Below, one piece after another: positions 1 through 8,543 of a stretch of 64,000 nt of DNA. The position numbers and the translations under genes were made by a program. Every line of letters begins with the position of its first letter. The stretch's first letter is position 1. The stretch spans positions 1-64,000 of the forward strand of contig JAZDHY010000098.1 of NCBI GenBank assembly GCA_043805435.1, in the 5' to 3' direction. Origin of the DNA: JAEXOD01 sp043805435. Its GTDB lineage: Bacteria > Bacteroidota > Ignavibacteria > Ignavibacteriales > Melioribacteraceae. The notes below the pieces were generated by a model, which searched no databases, was not told the origin of the DNA, and worked only from the letters and a program-made list of their open reading frames with translations.

Positions 1-275
1 TGGAAATAGAGGGGGAATATAAAGCGTAATTGCTTTGCTATATATTAGTTTTGTAAATACAACAAATATTTATACTGGGGATATAATAATTAAAAATTAT
101 TGGGTTAAAGCCCTGATTTACCACTTTTGAGACAGCCTCTCAATGTTATTATAAGTTTTTACAATGAAATCTAATAATTTAATACCAATGGATTAATGCT
201 TTTTGTGCATTTCTATCGTTTTCCTGACGTCGGGAAAACGATAGTTAATTGAAGCCCCAATTTATTTAATAATAA
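1..275. other. Gene-free left edge
   Basis: No open reading frame with a recognisable product is visible here. The tract is AT-rich and its only structure is the 32-nt palindrome listed separately at 213-244. The left neighbour of this window may end just outside it. Confidence 0.5.
213..244. repeat. 32-nt near-perfect palindrome
   Basis: Twelve-base arms (CTATCGTTTTCC and GGAAAACGATAG) flank TGACGTCG. The only imperfect position can form a T-G wobble in RNA, so the whole sequence can fold as one hairpin around GACGTC. There is no T-run on either side, so it is not a typical intrinsic terminator. It could be a regulatory palindrome or a remnant of a mobile repeat. Confidence 0.6.
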
Positions 276-527
276 TTATTCAATCTTTTTATAAGCACCG
301 CATTTTTTACAATATACATACAATGTTGTATTATTTTTAGATTTTAAACCGATAAATTCGACAATTTTATAAATACTTGAAATTAAAGTTTTTGATATAA
401 TAACAAAAAATTCCGGTCTAACCATACCCGTGTTCCCTACTATAATATTTTTTGTCATTTCGCTAAGTTTACTTTTTGTTACTGTAATTGTATCGGTATT
501 TCCACAAAAATAACATTGTAATTCCAT
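276..527 (-). CDS. Small CxxC...CxxC zinc-ribbon-like protein
   Basis: An 83-residue protein with CxxC pairs at residues 5-8 and 73-76, the arrangement expected of a zinc ribbon whose two knuckles are separated by about 65 residues. The middle part contains a hydrophobic stretch (FFVIISKTLISSIYKIVEFI). The start is supported by AGGG six bases upstream of the ATG. It is divergent from the Fic gene across about 255 bp. No family is recognised; metal binding is inferred only from the cysteine pairs. It is probably a real small gene because of the ribosome binding site and the paired cysteines. Confidence 0.55.
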   Translation of the reverse strand: MELQCYFCGNTDTITVTKSKLSEMTKNIIVGNTGMVRPEFFVIISKTLISSIYKIVEFIGLKSKNNTTLYVYCKKCGAYKKIE

Positions 528-782
528 TTTTTACCCTGCCAAATTTTTATTACCATTTTTAATATTTTTAATGCCTTTTTAGGAGAGAAATTAAAACAAA
601 TATACCAATATATTTTCCGCCTAAAACCGTAATTTTATTTTATAACAAAAATAACTAAATAATGGGAAAGAACAATAAATATTGGCAATTTTTTTGCTGC
701 CAAATAAAAATAATTATGATATAATAATATTAATGTGTTATTTTTGTTTGATGATGTAAAGTAAAAATAAAAAAGGTAAAAA

Positions 783-1508
783 ATGTTTTTTGAAGAAATT
801 GACAAAAAAATAAAACTCTTAAACTCTAAAAAACCATTTCCCGAATATACTTTACAAAGTTTAAGGGAAAATTTAATTCTGGAATGGACGTACAACTCGA
901 ATGCAATTGAAGGAAATACACTAACACTTCAAGAAACAAAAGTTGTAATGGAAGGAATTACTATTGGCGGAAAAAGTATAAGAGAACATTTTGAAGTTAT
1001 TAACCATCGTGAAGCTATTTTATATGTTGAAGATATTATCAAAAATAAGGAACCCCTAACCGAATGGCAGATTAAAAATATTCATAATTTGGTTTTAAAA
1101 AATATTGATGATAAAAATGCCGGAATTTATAGAAAAAGTAACGTGGTAATAACCGGTGCAAAGTTTATTCCGCCTGATTTTTTATTTGTACCTGAACAGA
1201 TGAATGCATTAATTGACGTACATAATAATAATTACAGTCACCCATTAGAAAAAGCAGCACTATTACATACAATATTTGTAAAAATACATCCATTTGTTGA
1301 CGGTAACGGACGAACTGCAAGACTATTATTAAATTTTGAATTAATGAAAAACGGTTATCTCCCGATAATAATAAAAAAAGAAAACAGGTTAGAATATTAC
1401 GCTTCTCTTGATAAAGCACATATCTCGGGAGATTATACTGATTTTATTAATATAACAGCAAAACTTGAAAATGAAATACTTGATTTTTATTTAAAGATAA
1501 TTGGATAA
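783..1508 (+). CDS. Fic domain AMP-transferase-like protein
   Basis: A 241-residue Fic protein. The core motif HPFVDGNGRTAR begins at residue 169 and has the catalytic His, the acidic residue, the anion-binding GNGR and the second Arg of active Fic enzymes. Near the N terminus SNAIEGN (residues 39-45) matches the inhibitory (S/T)xxxE(G/N) motif, placed before the Fic core as in class II Fic proteins, so the enzyme is predicted to be self-inhibited. Such proteins transfer AMP, or less often other groups, to hydroxyl side chains of target proteins. There is no winged-helix C terminus, so this is a short form. AAAGG lies upstream of the ATG. The target is unknown, and no antitoxin-like neighbour is seen. 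Confidence 0.9.
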   Translation: MFFEEIDKKIKLLNSKKPFPEYTLQSLRENLILEWTYNSNAIEGNTLTLQETKVVMEGITIGGKSIREHFEVINHREAILYVEDIIKNKEPLTEWQIKNIHNLVLKNIDDKNAGIYRKSNVVITGAKFIPPDFLFVPEQMNALIDVHNNNYSHPLEKAALLHTIFVKIHPFVDGNGRTARLLLNFELMKNGYLPIIIKKENRLEYYASLDKAHISGDYTDFINITAKLENEILDFYLKIIG

Positions 1509-1643
1509 GTTTAGGTTTTCTTATATTTTTGTAACGCTCACACTCGTTATTGACCATTCACGCAATAATTTTTTGTTTTATATAATCATTAAATTAATTT
1601 AACGCTGCGTATATTACCTATTTTAACAGTAACTGGAATAATT

Positions 1644-2639
1644 ATGTATTTACAAAAAAGTATGCAAAAAATAATAATATTACTCTTAGTGGTTGGAATT
1701 TTTTCATGTCAAAAGGATTCGACAACAGAATCTACCACAACAATTCCTATATTAACTACTACCGGCTCATCAGCTATTGGTCAAACTTCGGCAGCTTCGG
1801 GCGGCAGCATTACGTCCGATGGAGGTTCATTAATAACTGCTAGAGGTGTTTGCTGGAGTACAGGTGTAACTCCTACTATTTCCGATTATAAAACAACAGA
1901 CGGCTCAGGTAAAGGTACATATGTTAGTAATATTACAGGCCTGGCTGCAAATACAAAATATTATGCTCGTGCTTATGCAACTAATAACGCGGGTACAGGT
2001 TACGGTAATGTTATTTCATTTACCACTTTACAAGTTAATGATGGAACTGTAACCGATATAGACGGAAATGTATATCATTCTGTAACAATCGGCACACAAG
2101 TGTGGCTGCGTGAAAACTTAAAAGTTACCCACTACAGAAATGGTGATCCAATCCCCTTAGTTGTAACTAATCCGGTATGGAGTAGTCTTACAACAAGTGC
2201 TTATAGCAATTATAATAATGATCCGACAATTTCTGCAACATATGGGGTTTTATATAATTGGTATGCTGCATCCGATAGTCGTAATATAGCACCTGAAGGA
2301 TGGCATGTACCAACAAATGCAGAGTGGACTATATTAATAAATTATCTTGGCGGTGAAGATTTAGCCGGAGCAAAAATGAAAGAAACCGGAACGTTGCATT
2401 GGCAAGACCCTAACACAGGCGCAAATAATCAGAGCGGATTTACTGCATTAGGTGCCGGCGAACGGGATGGAACTACCAATTTATTCAGTTATTTTCAATA
2501 TGCCAGCCGTTATTGGAGTTCGGATCAATTTACTGCCGCAGATGGATGGTTTCGTGCAGTATTTCATTATGCAACATATTGTTATAATGGCGATCTCCCA
2601 AAGCAGTTCGGACTTTCTATACGTTTAATAAAAGATTAA
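1644..2639 (+). CDS. FISUMP-domain lipoprotein
   Basis: A 331-residue exported lipoprotein: a short hydrophobic signal followed by the lipobox GIFSC. Residues about 30-130 resemble a fibronectin-III-like repeat (ARGVCWSTGVTPTIS, then TGLAANTKYYARAYATN). The C-terminal half is the Fibrobacter succinogenes major paralogous domain: DIDGNVYHSVTIGTQVW, then LRENLKVTHYRNG, LYNWYAA, PEGWHVPTNAEW and a closing YWSSD. These domains are common in Bacteroidota and Fibrobacterota surface lipoproteins; their function is not established. GGAA precedes the ATG. A GC-rich stem at 2676-2707 follows the gene and may end its transcript. Confidence 0.85.
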   Translation: MYLQKSMQKIIILLLVVGIFSCQKDSTTESTTTIPILTTTGSSAIGQTSAASGGSITSDGGSLITARGVCWSTGVTPTISDYKTTDGSGKGTYVSNITGLAANTKYYARAYATNNAGTGYGNVISFTTLQVNDGTVTDIDGNVYHSVTIGTQVWLRENLKVTHYRNGDPIPLVVTNPVWSSLTTSAYSNYNNDPTISATYGVLYNWYAASDSRNIAPEGWHVPTNAEWTILINYLGGEDLAGAKMKETGTLHWQDPNTGANNQSGFTALGAGERDGTTNLFSYFQYASRYWSSDQFTAADGWFRAVFHYATYCYNGDLPKQFGLSIRLIKD

Positions 2640-2675
2640 TATTCGGGCTGTTTTAAAACAGCTGCGGCTACCCAA

Positions 2676-2712
2676 CAGCGGGTAAAAATTTTTGTTTTTC
2701 CCCGCTGCTTTT
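2676..2712 (+). terminator. Possible intrinsic terminator
   Basis: CAGCGGG (2676-2682) pairs with CCCGCTG (2701-2707) around an A/T-rich loop that itself contains AAAAATTTTT. It is followed by CTTTTCTT. It lies 37 bp after the FISUMP lipoprotein gene. The loop is long and the T-run is interrupted, so this is only moderately convincing. Confidence 0.4.
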
Positions 2713-2894
2713 CTTGCATCATTCCATATTGGAATTTTGATTATTATAAACCAATAACTCGCCACAAAATAATTGTTAACCACTTAAGAAATTTAATTAT
2801 CATTCAAATTAATTCCGTATTTTTACAGTACAATTGAATGTTTTTAGACAATATTGATATAACGATTAATAATTTATTTATTCGAGAAACGTAT

Positions 2895-3545
2895 ATGTAT
2901 AAAAAATTAAGATTTCTATTTGTATTAAGTTTAGTTGGTATAGTTTTGTTAAACTACCCAATTATTGCCCAAAGTTTAACAAACACAAAAATTGATGAGT
3001 TGTACACATATATTAATAAATATACAAAATTAATTAATGACCAATTTGTTTATGTTGATACAAAAACTCAAACCATGTTTATAATTAAAAATAAAAAAAT
3101 CACAAAAGAGTTTGTAATAAGCACCGGTAAAAACGGTTCAGGTTTTGAAGCTGTTTCAGGTAGCGGTAAAACACCGTTTGGATTGTTAAAAATTAGCAAT
3201 AAAATTGGAGAGGGTGCGGATATTGGCCAAGTATTTAAAAGAAAACGCATAACCGACAAAACAGCCCGAATATACAAAAAAGGTGATAACTACCCTGCCG
3301 ATATTACAGATGATGTTACTACACGTTTATTAGTGTTGGAAGGTTGTGAACCCGGAATTAATAAAGGGCGAAATAAAAACAACAAAATTGTAGATACATT
3401 TTACAGGGCTATTTATATACACGGCACTAATAACGAATCGGCTTTAGGTACGCCCGCAAGTCATGGCTGCATACGTTTATATAACCAAGAAGTAATAGAA
3501 TTATTTAATATTGTGGAAGTGGGAACATTGGTATTAATTTTATAA
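2895..3545 (+). CDS. L,D-transpeptidase (YkuD family)
   Basis: A secreted L,D-transpeptidase of about 216 residues. A signal peptide with a hydrophobic core (FLFVLSLVGIVLL) ends near IIAQS. The catalytic signature is intact near the C terminus: IHGTN, then SHGCIRL with the nucleophilic Cys. Upstream are the strands DQFVYVDTKTQTMFIIKNKK and the TPFG segment typical of YkuD domains. These enzymes make 3-3 crosslinks in peptidoglycan or attach proteins to it in the periplasm. The reading frame is open from 2838, but starting at ATG 2895 gives a normal signal peptide, so that start is chosen. It is single-domain, with no LysM or binding repeats. Confidence 0.88.
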   Translation: MYKKLRFLFVLSLVGIVLLNYPIIAQSLTNTKIDELYTYINKYTKLINDQFVYVDTKTQTMFIIKNKKITKEFVISTGKNGSGFEAVSGSGKTPFGLLKISNKIGEGADIGQVFKRKRITDKTARIYKKGDNYPADITDDVTTRLLVLEGCEPGINKGRNKNNKIVDTFYRAIYIHGTNNESALGTPASHGCIRLYNQEVIELFNIVEVGTLVLIL

Positions 3546-3560
3546 AAGCATCTTTAGGTT

Positions 3561-3730
3561 TTATCTGTTTAAATCTGTTCCATCTGCGTAATCTGTGTTC
3601 TATGATTTACTTTTGAACGCTGATTGTACTGATTAACGCTGATTTTTTTTTGTAAATTCTTTATCTGTGTAAATCTGTTCCATCTGCGTAATCTGTGTTC
3701 TATTTTCTTTTGAACCCTGATGATACTGAT
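3561..3730. repeat. Two direct copies of a 70-bp intergenic repeat
   Basis: Copy one (3561-3633) and copy two (3661-3730) share ATCTGTKTAAATCTGTTCC, then ATCTGCGTAATCTGTG, then a TTTTGAAC-CTGAT block, with a period of 100 bp. The tract is built of short ATCTG/CTGAT words. It has no coding potential and sits between the L,D-transpeptidase gene and the convergent Rrf2 gene. Confidence 0.8.
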
Positions 3731-3781
3731 TTTGTGTATAAATTTATTAAGTTTAGGGGAGATTTTACTCTCCCCTATTAA

Positions 3782-4249
3782 TTATTTTTTTGCAGACTGT
3801 TCCAAATTTTCAAATTTATCAAAAAAGCTGTTTTCGCTTTCCATCAGTTCTTCCAGCGAAATATCTTTTAAAACATTATCGATTGAAGTTTGAATAACAC
3901 GCCATAATGAACGAACAGAGCACTCAATTGAATTACTACAAATATCATTAGTTCCGGCATGAGTATTACAAAAAGAATCGTCAAAAAGTCGGCCACCAAT
4001 TGTATTTAACACATCGGAAAGTTTAATTTCGTTTGGTTTTTTGGCTAAAGTATAACCTCCAATTGAACCACGTTCACTTTCTAAAAATCCTCCAATACGC
4101 AACAAGCGTAATAATTTAGCAGCATTATGCTGTGTTAAACCTTCGGCTTTGCTAATTTCCGGTATTGTAAGACTCATTCCAAGTTTATGGAATTTTGCAA
4201 TTCGTAATAATAATCTAATAGAATATTCTTCTTGAGTGCTGAATTTCAT
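3782..4249 (-). CDS. Rrf2 family regulator with IscR-like cysteines
   Basis: A 155-residue Rrf2 regulator. The N-terminal winged helix (EYSIRLLLRIAKF, then TIPEISKAEGLTQHNAAKLLRLL) is followed by the wing GGFLESERGSIGGYTLAK. Three cysteines lie in FCNTHAGTNDIC and SIECSVR, the region that binds an Fe-S cluster in IscR and related proteins. It is therefore a good candidate for sensing cluster status and controlling the suf operon about 1 kb away. It starts three bases after the bacilliredoxin stop, so the two genes form an operon. The exact ligands and the operator are inferred. Confidence 0.88.
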   Translation of the reverse strand: MKFSTQEEYSIRLLLRIAKFHKLGMSLTIPEISKAEGLTQHNAAKLLRLLRIGGFLESERGSIGGYTLAKKPNEIKLSDVLNTIGGRLFDDSFCNTHAGTNDICSNSIECSVRSLWRVIQTSIDNVLKDISLEELMESENSFFDKFENLEQSAKK

Positions 4250-4252
4250 AAA

Positions 4253-4789
4253 TTAATTTACCGAGTTTAGTGGAATAGATGAACCGCAAACACGAGCACT
4301 TACAAGCTGTTCATATTTTTCGTTTGTAATTGAAGGGCCTTGTTTAGTGCAAAATTCGTCAAATGCAGTATTTAATAATGATGCTATTGCTTCCGGTTCA
4401 AAACCTTCAATATTTAAACGGGGTAAAGCAAAAACCAATTCACCGTTTTTAAATAAAAACATTGACGGAGAAGAAGGTACAACACGACTTAAATATTTAG
4501 TACGTAAATAGTCAACAGATTCTCTGTCCTGTCCGGCAAAAACCGTAAACAATTTATCCGGAATTAAATCATGCTGTACTGCAGCAGTTACACCTGGTCT
4601 GGCACTTCCGGCAGCACACCCGCAAACTGAATTTATAAAAAACAAAACTGTTTTATCTTTGTTTTGCTCAAAAGCAACCTCTACTGATTCGGCAGTTGTC
4701 AGTTCTTCAAAACCAACATAAACTACTTCATCACGCATAGGCTGAACGGCGTCTTTATCGTAAAGAGGCTGTTTTTTTATATTAAACAT
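4253..4789 (-). CDS. BrxA/BrxB family bacilliredoxin
   Basis: A 178-residue protein of the YphP/YqiW family. The active-site motif is VCGCAAGSARPG, with the CGC pair used to reduce bacillithiol mixed disulfides. The frame is open from 4840, but ATG 4789 has GGAG about eight bases upstream and gives the usual N terminus of the family, so that start is preferred. It lies directly upstream of the Rrf2 regulator gene and is probably co-transcribed with it from a promoter overlapping the 4845-4863 palindrome. Linking thiol redox repair with an Fe-S sensing regulator makes biological sense; the regulatory link itself is inferred. Confidence 0.85.
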   Translation of the reverse strand: MFNIKKQPLYDKDAVQPMRDEVVYVGFEELTTAESVEVAFEQNKDKTVLFFINSVCGCAAGSARPGVTAAVQHDLIPDKLFTVFAGQDRESVDYLRTKYLSRVVPSSPSMFLFKNGELVFALPRLNIEGFEPEAIASLLNTAFDEFCTKQGPSITNEKYEQLVSARVCGSSIPLNSVN

Positions 4790-4844
4790 GGATTCTCCAT
4801 TTCTTTTTTTTTGTTGATAAAATATAGGGCCAAAGCCCAATTTT

Positions 4845-4863
4845 TGAACAATTTAATTGTTCA
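4845..4863 (-). promoter_or_regulatory. 19-bp palindrome upstream of bacilliredoxin-rrf2
   Basis: A perfect palindrome with nine-base arms, TGAACAATT and AATTGTTCA, around one T. It lies 56 bp before the bacilliredoxin start. A small GGGC-CAAA-GCCC hairpin and a TATATTTT sequence, a possible -7 element, lie between it and the gene. The size and position suit a dimeric regulator; autoregulation by Rrf2 is a guess. Confidence 0.5.
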
Positions 4864-5014
4864 TATAATCTAAGATGTATTTAATTTTAACTCTCTATTT
4901 TATAAAAATCTTTGGTTTAAATAACCCTAACCTAAAAGTTTAATAAACCAGCCTTCAAAGACTGCGTAAAAATTGGATATAAATATCAAATAACGGTTAT
5001 TGCATTGTAACACA

Positions 5015-5217
5015 TCATGTCACCCCTATGGGGTTTTTACGATTGTTTTCCTGATTTTGCTATAATCATGCCATCCCTCTGGGATTAAAACCACATCGTA
5101 ACATATTACTATAAAGTATTTCAACCTATAACTATTTCAATGAGGCACTTCGGAGAAGTGCAATGTTTGTAACCATACCACCCCCACCATTCCCCATAAC
5201 TCCAGCGGAGTTACATG
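5015..5217 (-). repeat. Composite hairpin element, copy A1
   Basis: Read on the minus strand this tract has four short hairpins in fixed order: AACTCC/GGAGTT (5198-5212), GCACTTC/GAAGTGC (5145-5161), ATCCC/GGGAT (5073-5085) and ACCCC/GGGGT (5022-5034). They are joined by linkers such as AATATGTTA and AACAATCGTAAAAACCCC. The same order and linkers occur in copy A2 (18541-18770) and, decayed, in copy A3 (55900-56130). A small open frame through this tract is an accident of the repeats. Confidence 0.8.
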
Positions 5218-5377
5218 TTCGTTTTCTCTGATTTGCAGTAATTCTCCAGTTTTAACAGAGTTTGTGAAGTTCGACCTACAATTAAGCTTTTTGACAAATA
5301 GAACTTTACTTGTTGTACGAAATTCATTCCACCTTGATATCACTTAATAATTAATTTTTTATTTATTTTTTTAATTT

Positions 5378-5564
5378 TTATATGCAACCCCGCCGGGGTT
5401 GTTCAAATTTAGTGATGATTTGGCTACTGAGATGAAACCCTTACAGGGTTTTTCAGATGTTTAATAATTGATATAATTATTAATAATGCTGAAAGCGTTA
5501 CATCATTAACCAATAAAAAAAATTCAAATAATTTCAATCCCCAAAGTGGGGTTGCATATATTAA
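5378..5564. repeat. Intergenic hairpin repeat, family B (divergent copy)
   Basis: Contains the hairpins ATGCAACCCC-GCC-GGGGTT (5382-5400), AACCC-TTACA-GGGTT (5438-5452) and ATCCCC-AAAGT-GGGGTTGCATAT near 5537-5559. The stretch GCGTTACATCATTAACCA resembles the start of the family B copies at 18.2, 19.07 and 19.4 kb. No gene is seen between 4864 and 5597. Confidence 0.6.
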
Positions 5565-5597
5565 ATAATTATTTCCTATTTGATTGCAAAATATGGC

Positions 5598-5909
5598 TTA
5601 AAACAAATCGAGCATTATTTTTGCTTCATCGCTCATCATATCTTTATCCCAAGGGGGATTCCAAACTAAATCTACATAAACGTCTTTTACATCTTTAACC
5701 GATTTAACTTTTTCTTTAACTTCTCCGGGTAAACTACCTGCAACAGGGCATCCCGGTGAAGTTAAAGTCATTTTAAGATATACGTTAGCGTCTTCATCAA
5801 TTTTAATTTTGTAAATTAATCCAAGTTCATAAATATCAACAGGAATTTCAGGGTCATAACATTCCTTTAAAGCTTTAATAACTTCCTGTTCTAAAAAACC
5901 TTTATCCAT
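5598..5909 (-). CDS. sufT: SufT-like MIP18/DUF59 Fe-S assembly factor
   Basis: A 103-residue single-domain MIP18 family protein: YDPEIPVDIYELGLIYKI at the N terminus and the hallmark TLTSPGCPVAG with its conserved Cys, then DLVWNPPWDKDMMS. Such proteins help maturation of Fe-S proteins and are often the last gene of suf operons. It follows sufS by 13 bp and has GGAG upstream of its ATG. It ends the suf operon; beyond it lie 730 bp of repeats. Confidence 0.9.
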   Translation of the reverse strand: MDKGFLEQEVIKALKECYDPEIPVDIYELGLIYKIKIDEDANVYLKMTLTSPGCPVAGSLPGEVKEKVKSVKDVKDVYVDLVWNPPWDKDMMSDEAKIMLDLF

Positions 5910-5922
5910 TTTAATTACTCCA

Positions 5923-7188
5923 CTAAGAAAGCATTTTTTTAATTTTTTTCAAACTTGTAACAAACACATCCACTTCTTCCATAGTATTATAAAAAGCAAA
6001 AGAAGCCCGTGCAGTAGCAGGAACGTTAAACCTTTTCATTAGAGGCTGCGTGCAATGATGACCGGTTCTAATGGCAATACCATCGGTATCTATTATAGTA
6101 CCAATATCGTAAGGATGAATTCCGTCAATATAAAAAGAAAGAACCGATGATTTATTTTTTGCAGTGCCAATAATTCTTAAACCATCAACCTCTAAAACTC
6201 TTTGGGATGCATATTTTAGCAATTTTTGTTCGTGATTTATTAAATCGATGGAATTAAATTGAGCTACATAATCAATTGCAGCACCAAGACCAATTCCACC
6301 GGCAATATTTGGCGTACCGGCTTCAAATTTATGAGGTAAATCATCAAAAGTCGATTTTTCAAATGTAACTGTTCGTATCATATCACCCCCGCCTTGGTAA
6401 GGAGGAAGTTCGTTTAAATATTTGGTTTTACCATATAATACACCAATTCCGGTAGGACCAAAAATTTTATGACCCGAAAAGACGTAAAAATCGCAGTCCA
6501 ATTCCTGTACGTCAACACGTTCATGAGGAATGGCCTGCGAACCGTCCAATAATACAGGGATGTTATATTTATGAGCAATTTCCACAATTTTTTTAACGGG
6601 ATTAATAGTGCCCAATGCGTTGGAAGTATGAACAACTGAAATAAGTTTAGTTTTTTCGGTTATCATATTTTCAAGTTCATCAATACACAATTCTCCTTCA
6701 TCGGTAATGGGAATAACCTTTAACTTAACCCCTTTATCACCATTAAGCAATTGCCAAGGCACAATATTTGCATGATGTTCCATATGTGTAACAATAACTT
6801 CATCATTATCTTTTAACCATCCTGCTCGGAACATACTGGTGGCAAGTAAATTTATTGCTTCGGTTGCGCCTTTAACAAAAATAATTTCAGAAGCACTCAT
6901 TACATTTAAGTACTCCTTAATTTTTAATCTTGCTCTTTCGTAGGAATCCGTAGCAAGTTCGCTTAAAAAATGCAGGCCTCTATGAATGTTTGCATTTTCA
7001 TAAGTATAAAAATAAGTTACGGCGTCTATAACCTGCTGAGGTTTTTGAGTTGTGGCGGCATTATCCAAATAAACCAATGGTTTTCCATTTACAATTCTTT
7101 TTAGAATAGGAAAATCTGCCCTTATTTCGGAAAGATCAAATTTTCGTTTTTCAGTTAACACGTCTGTATTACTTTGCATGATTTCCAT
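5923..7188 (-). CDS. sufS: Cysteine desulfurase SufS
   Basis: A class V aminotransferase-fold cysteine desulfurase of about 421 residues. The PLP lysine is in FSGHKIFGPTG, and the mobile-loop cysteine that carries the persulfide is in RTGHHCTQP. The HIRGLHFLSE-like segment (NIHRGLHFLSELATD) and LDNAATTQKP are typical of SufS. It supplies sulfur to the SufBCD scaffold. The frame is open from 7218, which would overlap sufD by 29 bases; ATG 7188 sits just after the sufD stop and is preferred, and ATG 7179 is also possible. No sufE or sufU partner gene is present in the window, so the sulfur-transfer partner must be encoded elsewhere. Confidence 0.93.
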   Translation of the reverse strand: MEIMQSNTDVLTEKRKFDLSEIRADFPILKRIVNGKPLVYLDNAATTQKPQQVIDAVTYFYTYENANIHRGLHFLSELATDSYERARLKIKEYLNVMSASEIIFVKGATEAINLLATSMFRAGWLKDNDEVIVTHMEHHANIVPWQLLNGDKGVKLKVIPITDEGELCIDELENMITEKTKLISVVHTSNALGTINPVKKIVEIAHKYNIPVLLDGSQAIPHERVDVQELDCDFYVFSGHKIFGPTGIGVLYGKTKYLNELPPYQGGGDMIRTVTFEKSTFDDLPHKFEAGTPNIAGGIGLGAAIDYVAQFNSIDLINHEQKLLKYASQRVLEVDGLRIIGTAKNKSSVLSFYIDGIHPYDIGTIIDTDGIAIRTGHHCTQPLMKRFNVPATARASFAFYNTMEEVDVFVTSLKKIKKMLS

Positions 7189-7189
7189 A

Positions 7190-8527
7190 TTAAATTTCAG
7201 TTTGTTGTAAATGTTCAAAAATTTTATGATTTAATTCGTTTCGCAAACCTTCAATTTTTACATTTTCCATAACATCGGTAGCAAAGGCTCGTATAAGCAT
7301 CGATTTGGCCAAATTTTCACTTACACCCCTTGATCTAATATAAAAATAAGCATTTGCATCAAGCTGCCCAACAGTTGCACCATGCGAACATTTTACATCA
7401 TCGGCAAATATTTCCAATTGCGGTTGTGTATCTATTATGGCTTGTTTTGTTAACAGAACAGTTTTATTAGACTGGTAAGCGTTAGTTTTTTGGGCATCAC
7501 GTTGAACAAGAATTTTGCCTGCAAATACTCCATGCGACCGGTCATCTAAAATACCTTTATATAATTCGTTACTCATGCAGTTTGGTTTTGCATGGTCAAC
7601 AAAAGTATGGTTGTCAATATGTTGTTCCCCTTTTCCTAGAGAAAGGCCAAAATAATGACATTCAATATTTTCGCCCTGTAAATCGGAGCCAATATCATTA
7701 CGTATTATTTTACCGCCAAAAGTAAAAGTATAATTGCTAAAAATGCTTCTTTTCCTTTGATAAACTTCTGTTTTTTCAATATGAAATGCATTTTCATTTT
7801 CATCCTGCACTGTGTAAATATTAACGCGTGCGTCATCATCAACAAAAACTTCTGTTAAAACATTATTCAAATAACTGCTTTTGCCGTAACCATGATAATT
7901 AACAATTAAATTTAATTCGCTATTTGTATCGGCAAAAACCATATTACGGGGCAATGAAAGCACTTTTTCGTTTTCGTTTCCGCTTAAAAATAAAACCTGA
8001 ACCGGTAATTCTACAACTTTACCCTTTGGTACATAAATAAACAAACCGTCATTGGCAAAAGTATTATTTATAACGTTAAACAAATCGGGCTTTTTAACCA
8101 ATTTATTAAAATGAACTTCAACAAGTTTTTTGTTTTCCAACAAGGCTTTATTTAGATTTTTAATTACAACATCATTAGGCACTTTTGTTAAGTCCGAAAG
8201 TTTTTCGTCAAAAACACCGTTAACAAAAACAAGTTTTATAGAATCAAAACTGGTAAAAAAATATTTATTTACATCTGAACCACTAATTTTATCTTGTTTA
8301 AATAAGCCGACCGGAATGAAGTTATCTTTAACAATAGCATTTATATTAGTATATTTCCATTCTTCTGTTTTTAAAGTCGGAAATTTTCCTACCTTAAGAT
8401 TTTCAAAATATTCTTTTTTTGCTTCTCCAAAAAAAGTATTTGAAATACCATTTAACAATTTATGATAGTCGTTAAAATTATTAACCAAATATTCTTTTAA
8501 TCCTGCTTGAATAGAGGTATTTTCCAT
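7190..8527 (-). CDS. sufD: Fe-S assembly scaffold protein SufD
   Basis: A SufD of about 445 residues, with the SufB/SufD beta-helix core and the family segments KTEEWKYTN near the N terminus, and TFVDHAKPNCMSNELYKG and KCSHGATVGQLD in the C-terminal half. It forms the SufBC2D scaffold on which clusters are built. Start 8527 is chosen because it has GAGGAG upstream; the open frame begins at 8551 inside sufC. It is the third gene of the sufB-C-D-S-T order. Confidence 0.93.
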   Translation of the reverse strand: MENTSIQAGLKEYLVNNFNDYHKLLNGISNTFFGEAKKEYFENLKVGKFPTLKTEEWKYTNINAIVKDNFIPVGLFKQDKISGSDVNKYFFTSFDSIKLVFVNGVFDEKLSDLTKVPNDVVIKNLNKALLENKKLVEVHFNKLVKKPDLFNVINNTFANDGLFIYVPKGKVVELPVQVLFLSGNENEKVLSLPRNMVFADTNSELNLIVNYHGYGKSSYLNNVLTEVFVDDDARVNIYTVQDENENAFHIEKTEVYQRKRSIFSNYTFTFGGKIIRNDIGSDLQGENIECHYFGLSLGKGEQHIDNHTFVDHAKPNCMSNELYKGILDDRSHGVFAGKILVQRDAQKTNAYQSNKTVLLTKQAIIDTQPQLEIFADDVKCSHGATVGQLDANAYFYIRSRGVSENLAKSMLIRAFATDVMENVKIEGLRNELNHKIFEHLQQTEI

Positions 8528-8543
8528 TTTATTATTCTCCTCT

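Noticed and set aside
635..895. 86-codon minus-strand frame overlapping the Fic gene
   Set aside because: It is AT-rich shadow sequence opposite the Fic start, with Phe/Tyr/Lys-heavy composition and no ribosome site.
5137..5343. 68-codon open frame on the minus strand
   Set aside because: It runs through the hairpins of element A1 and has no ribosome binding site or protein-like pattern; it is a by-product of the repeat.
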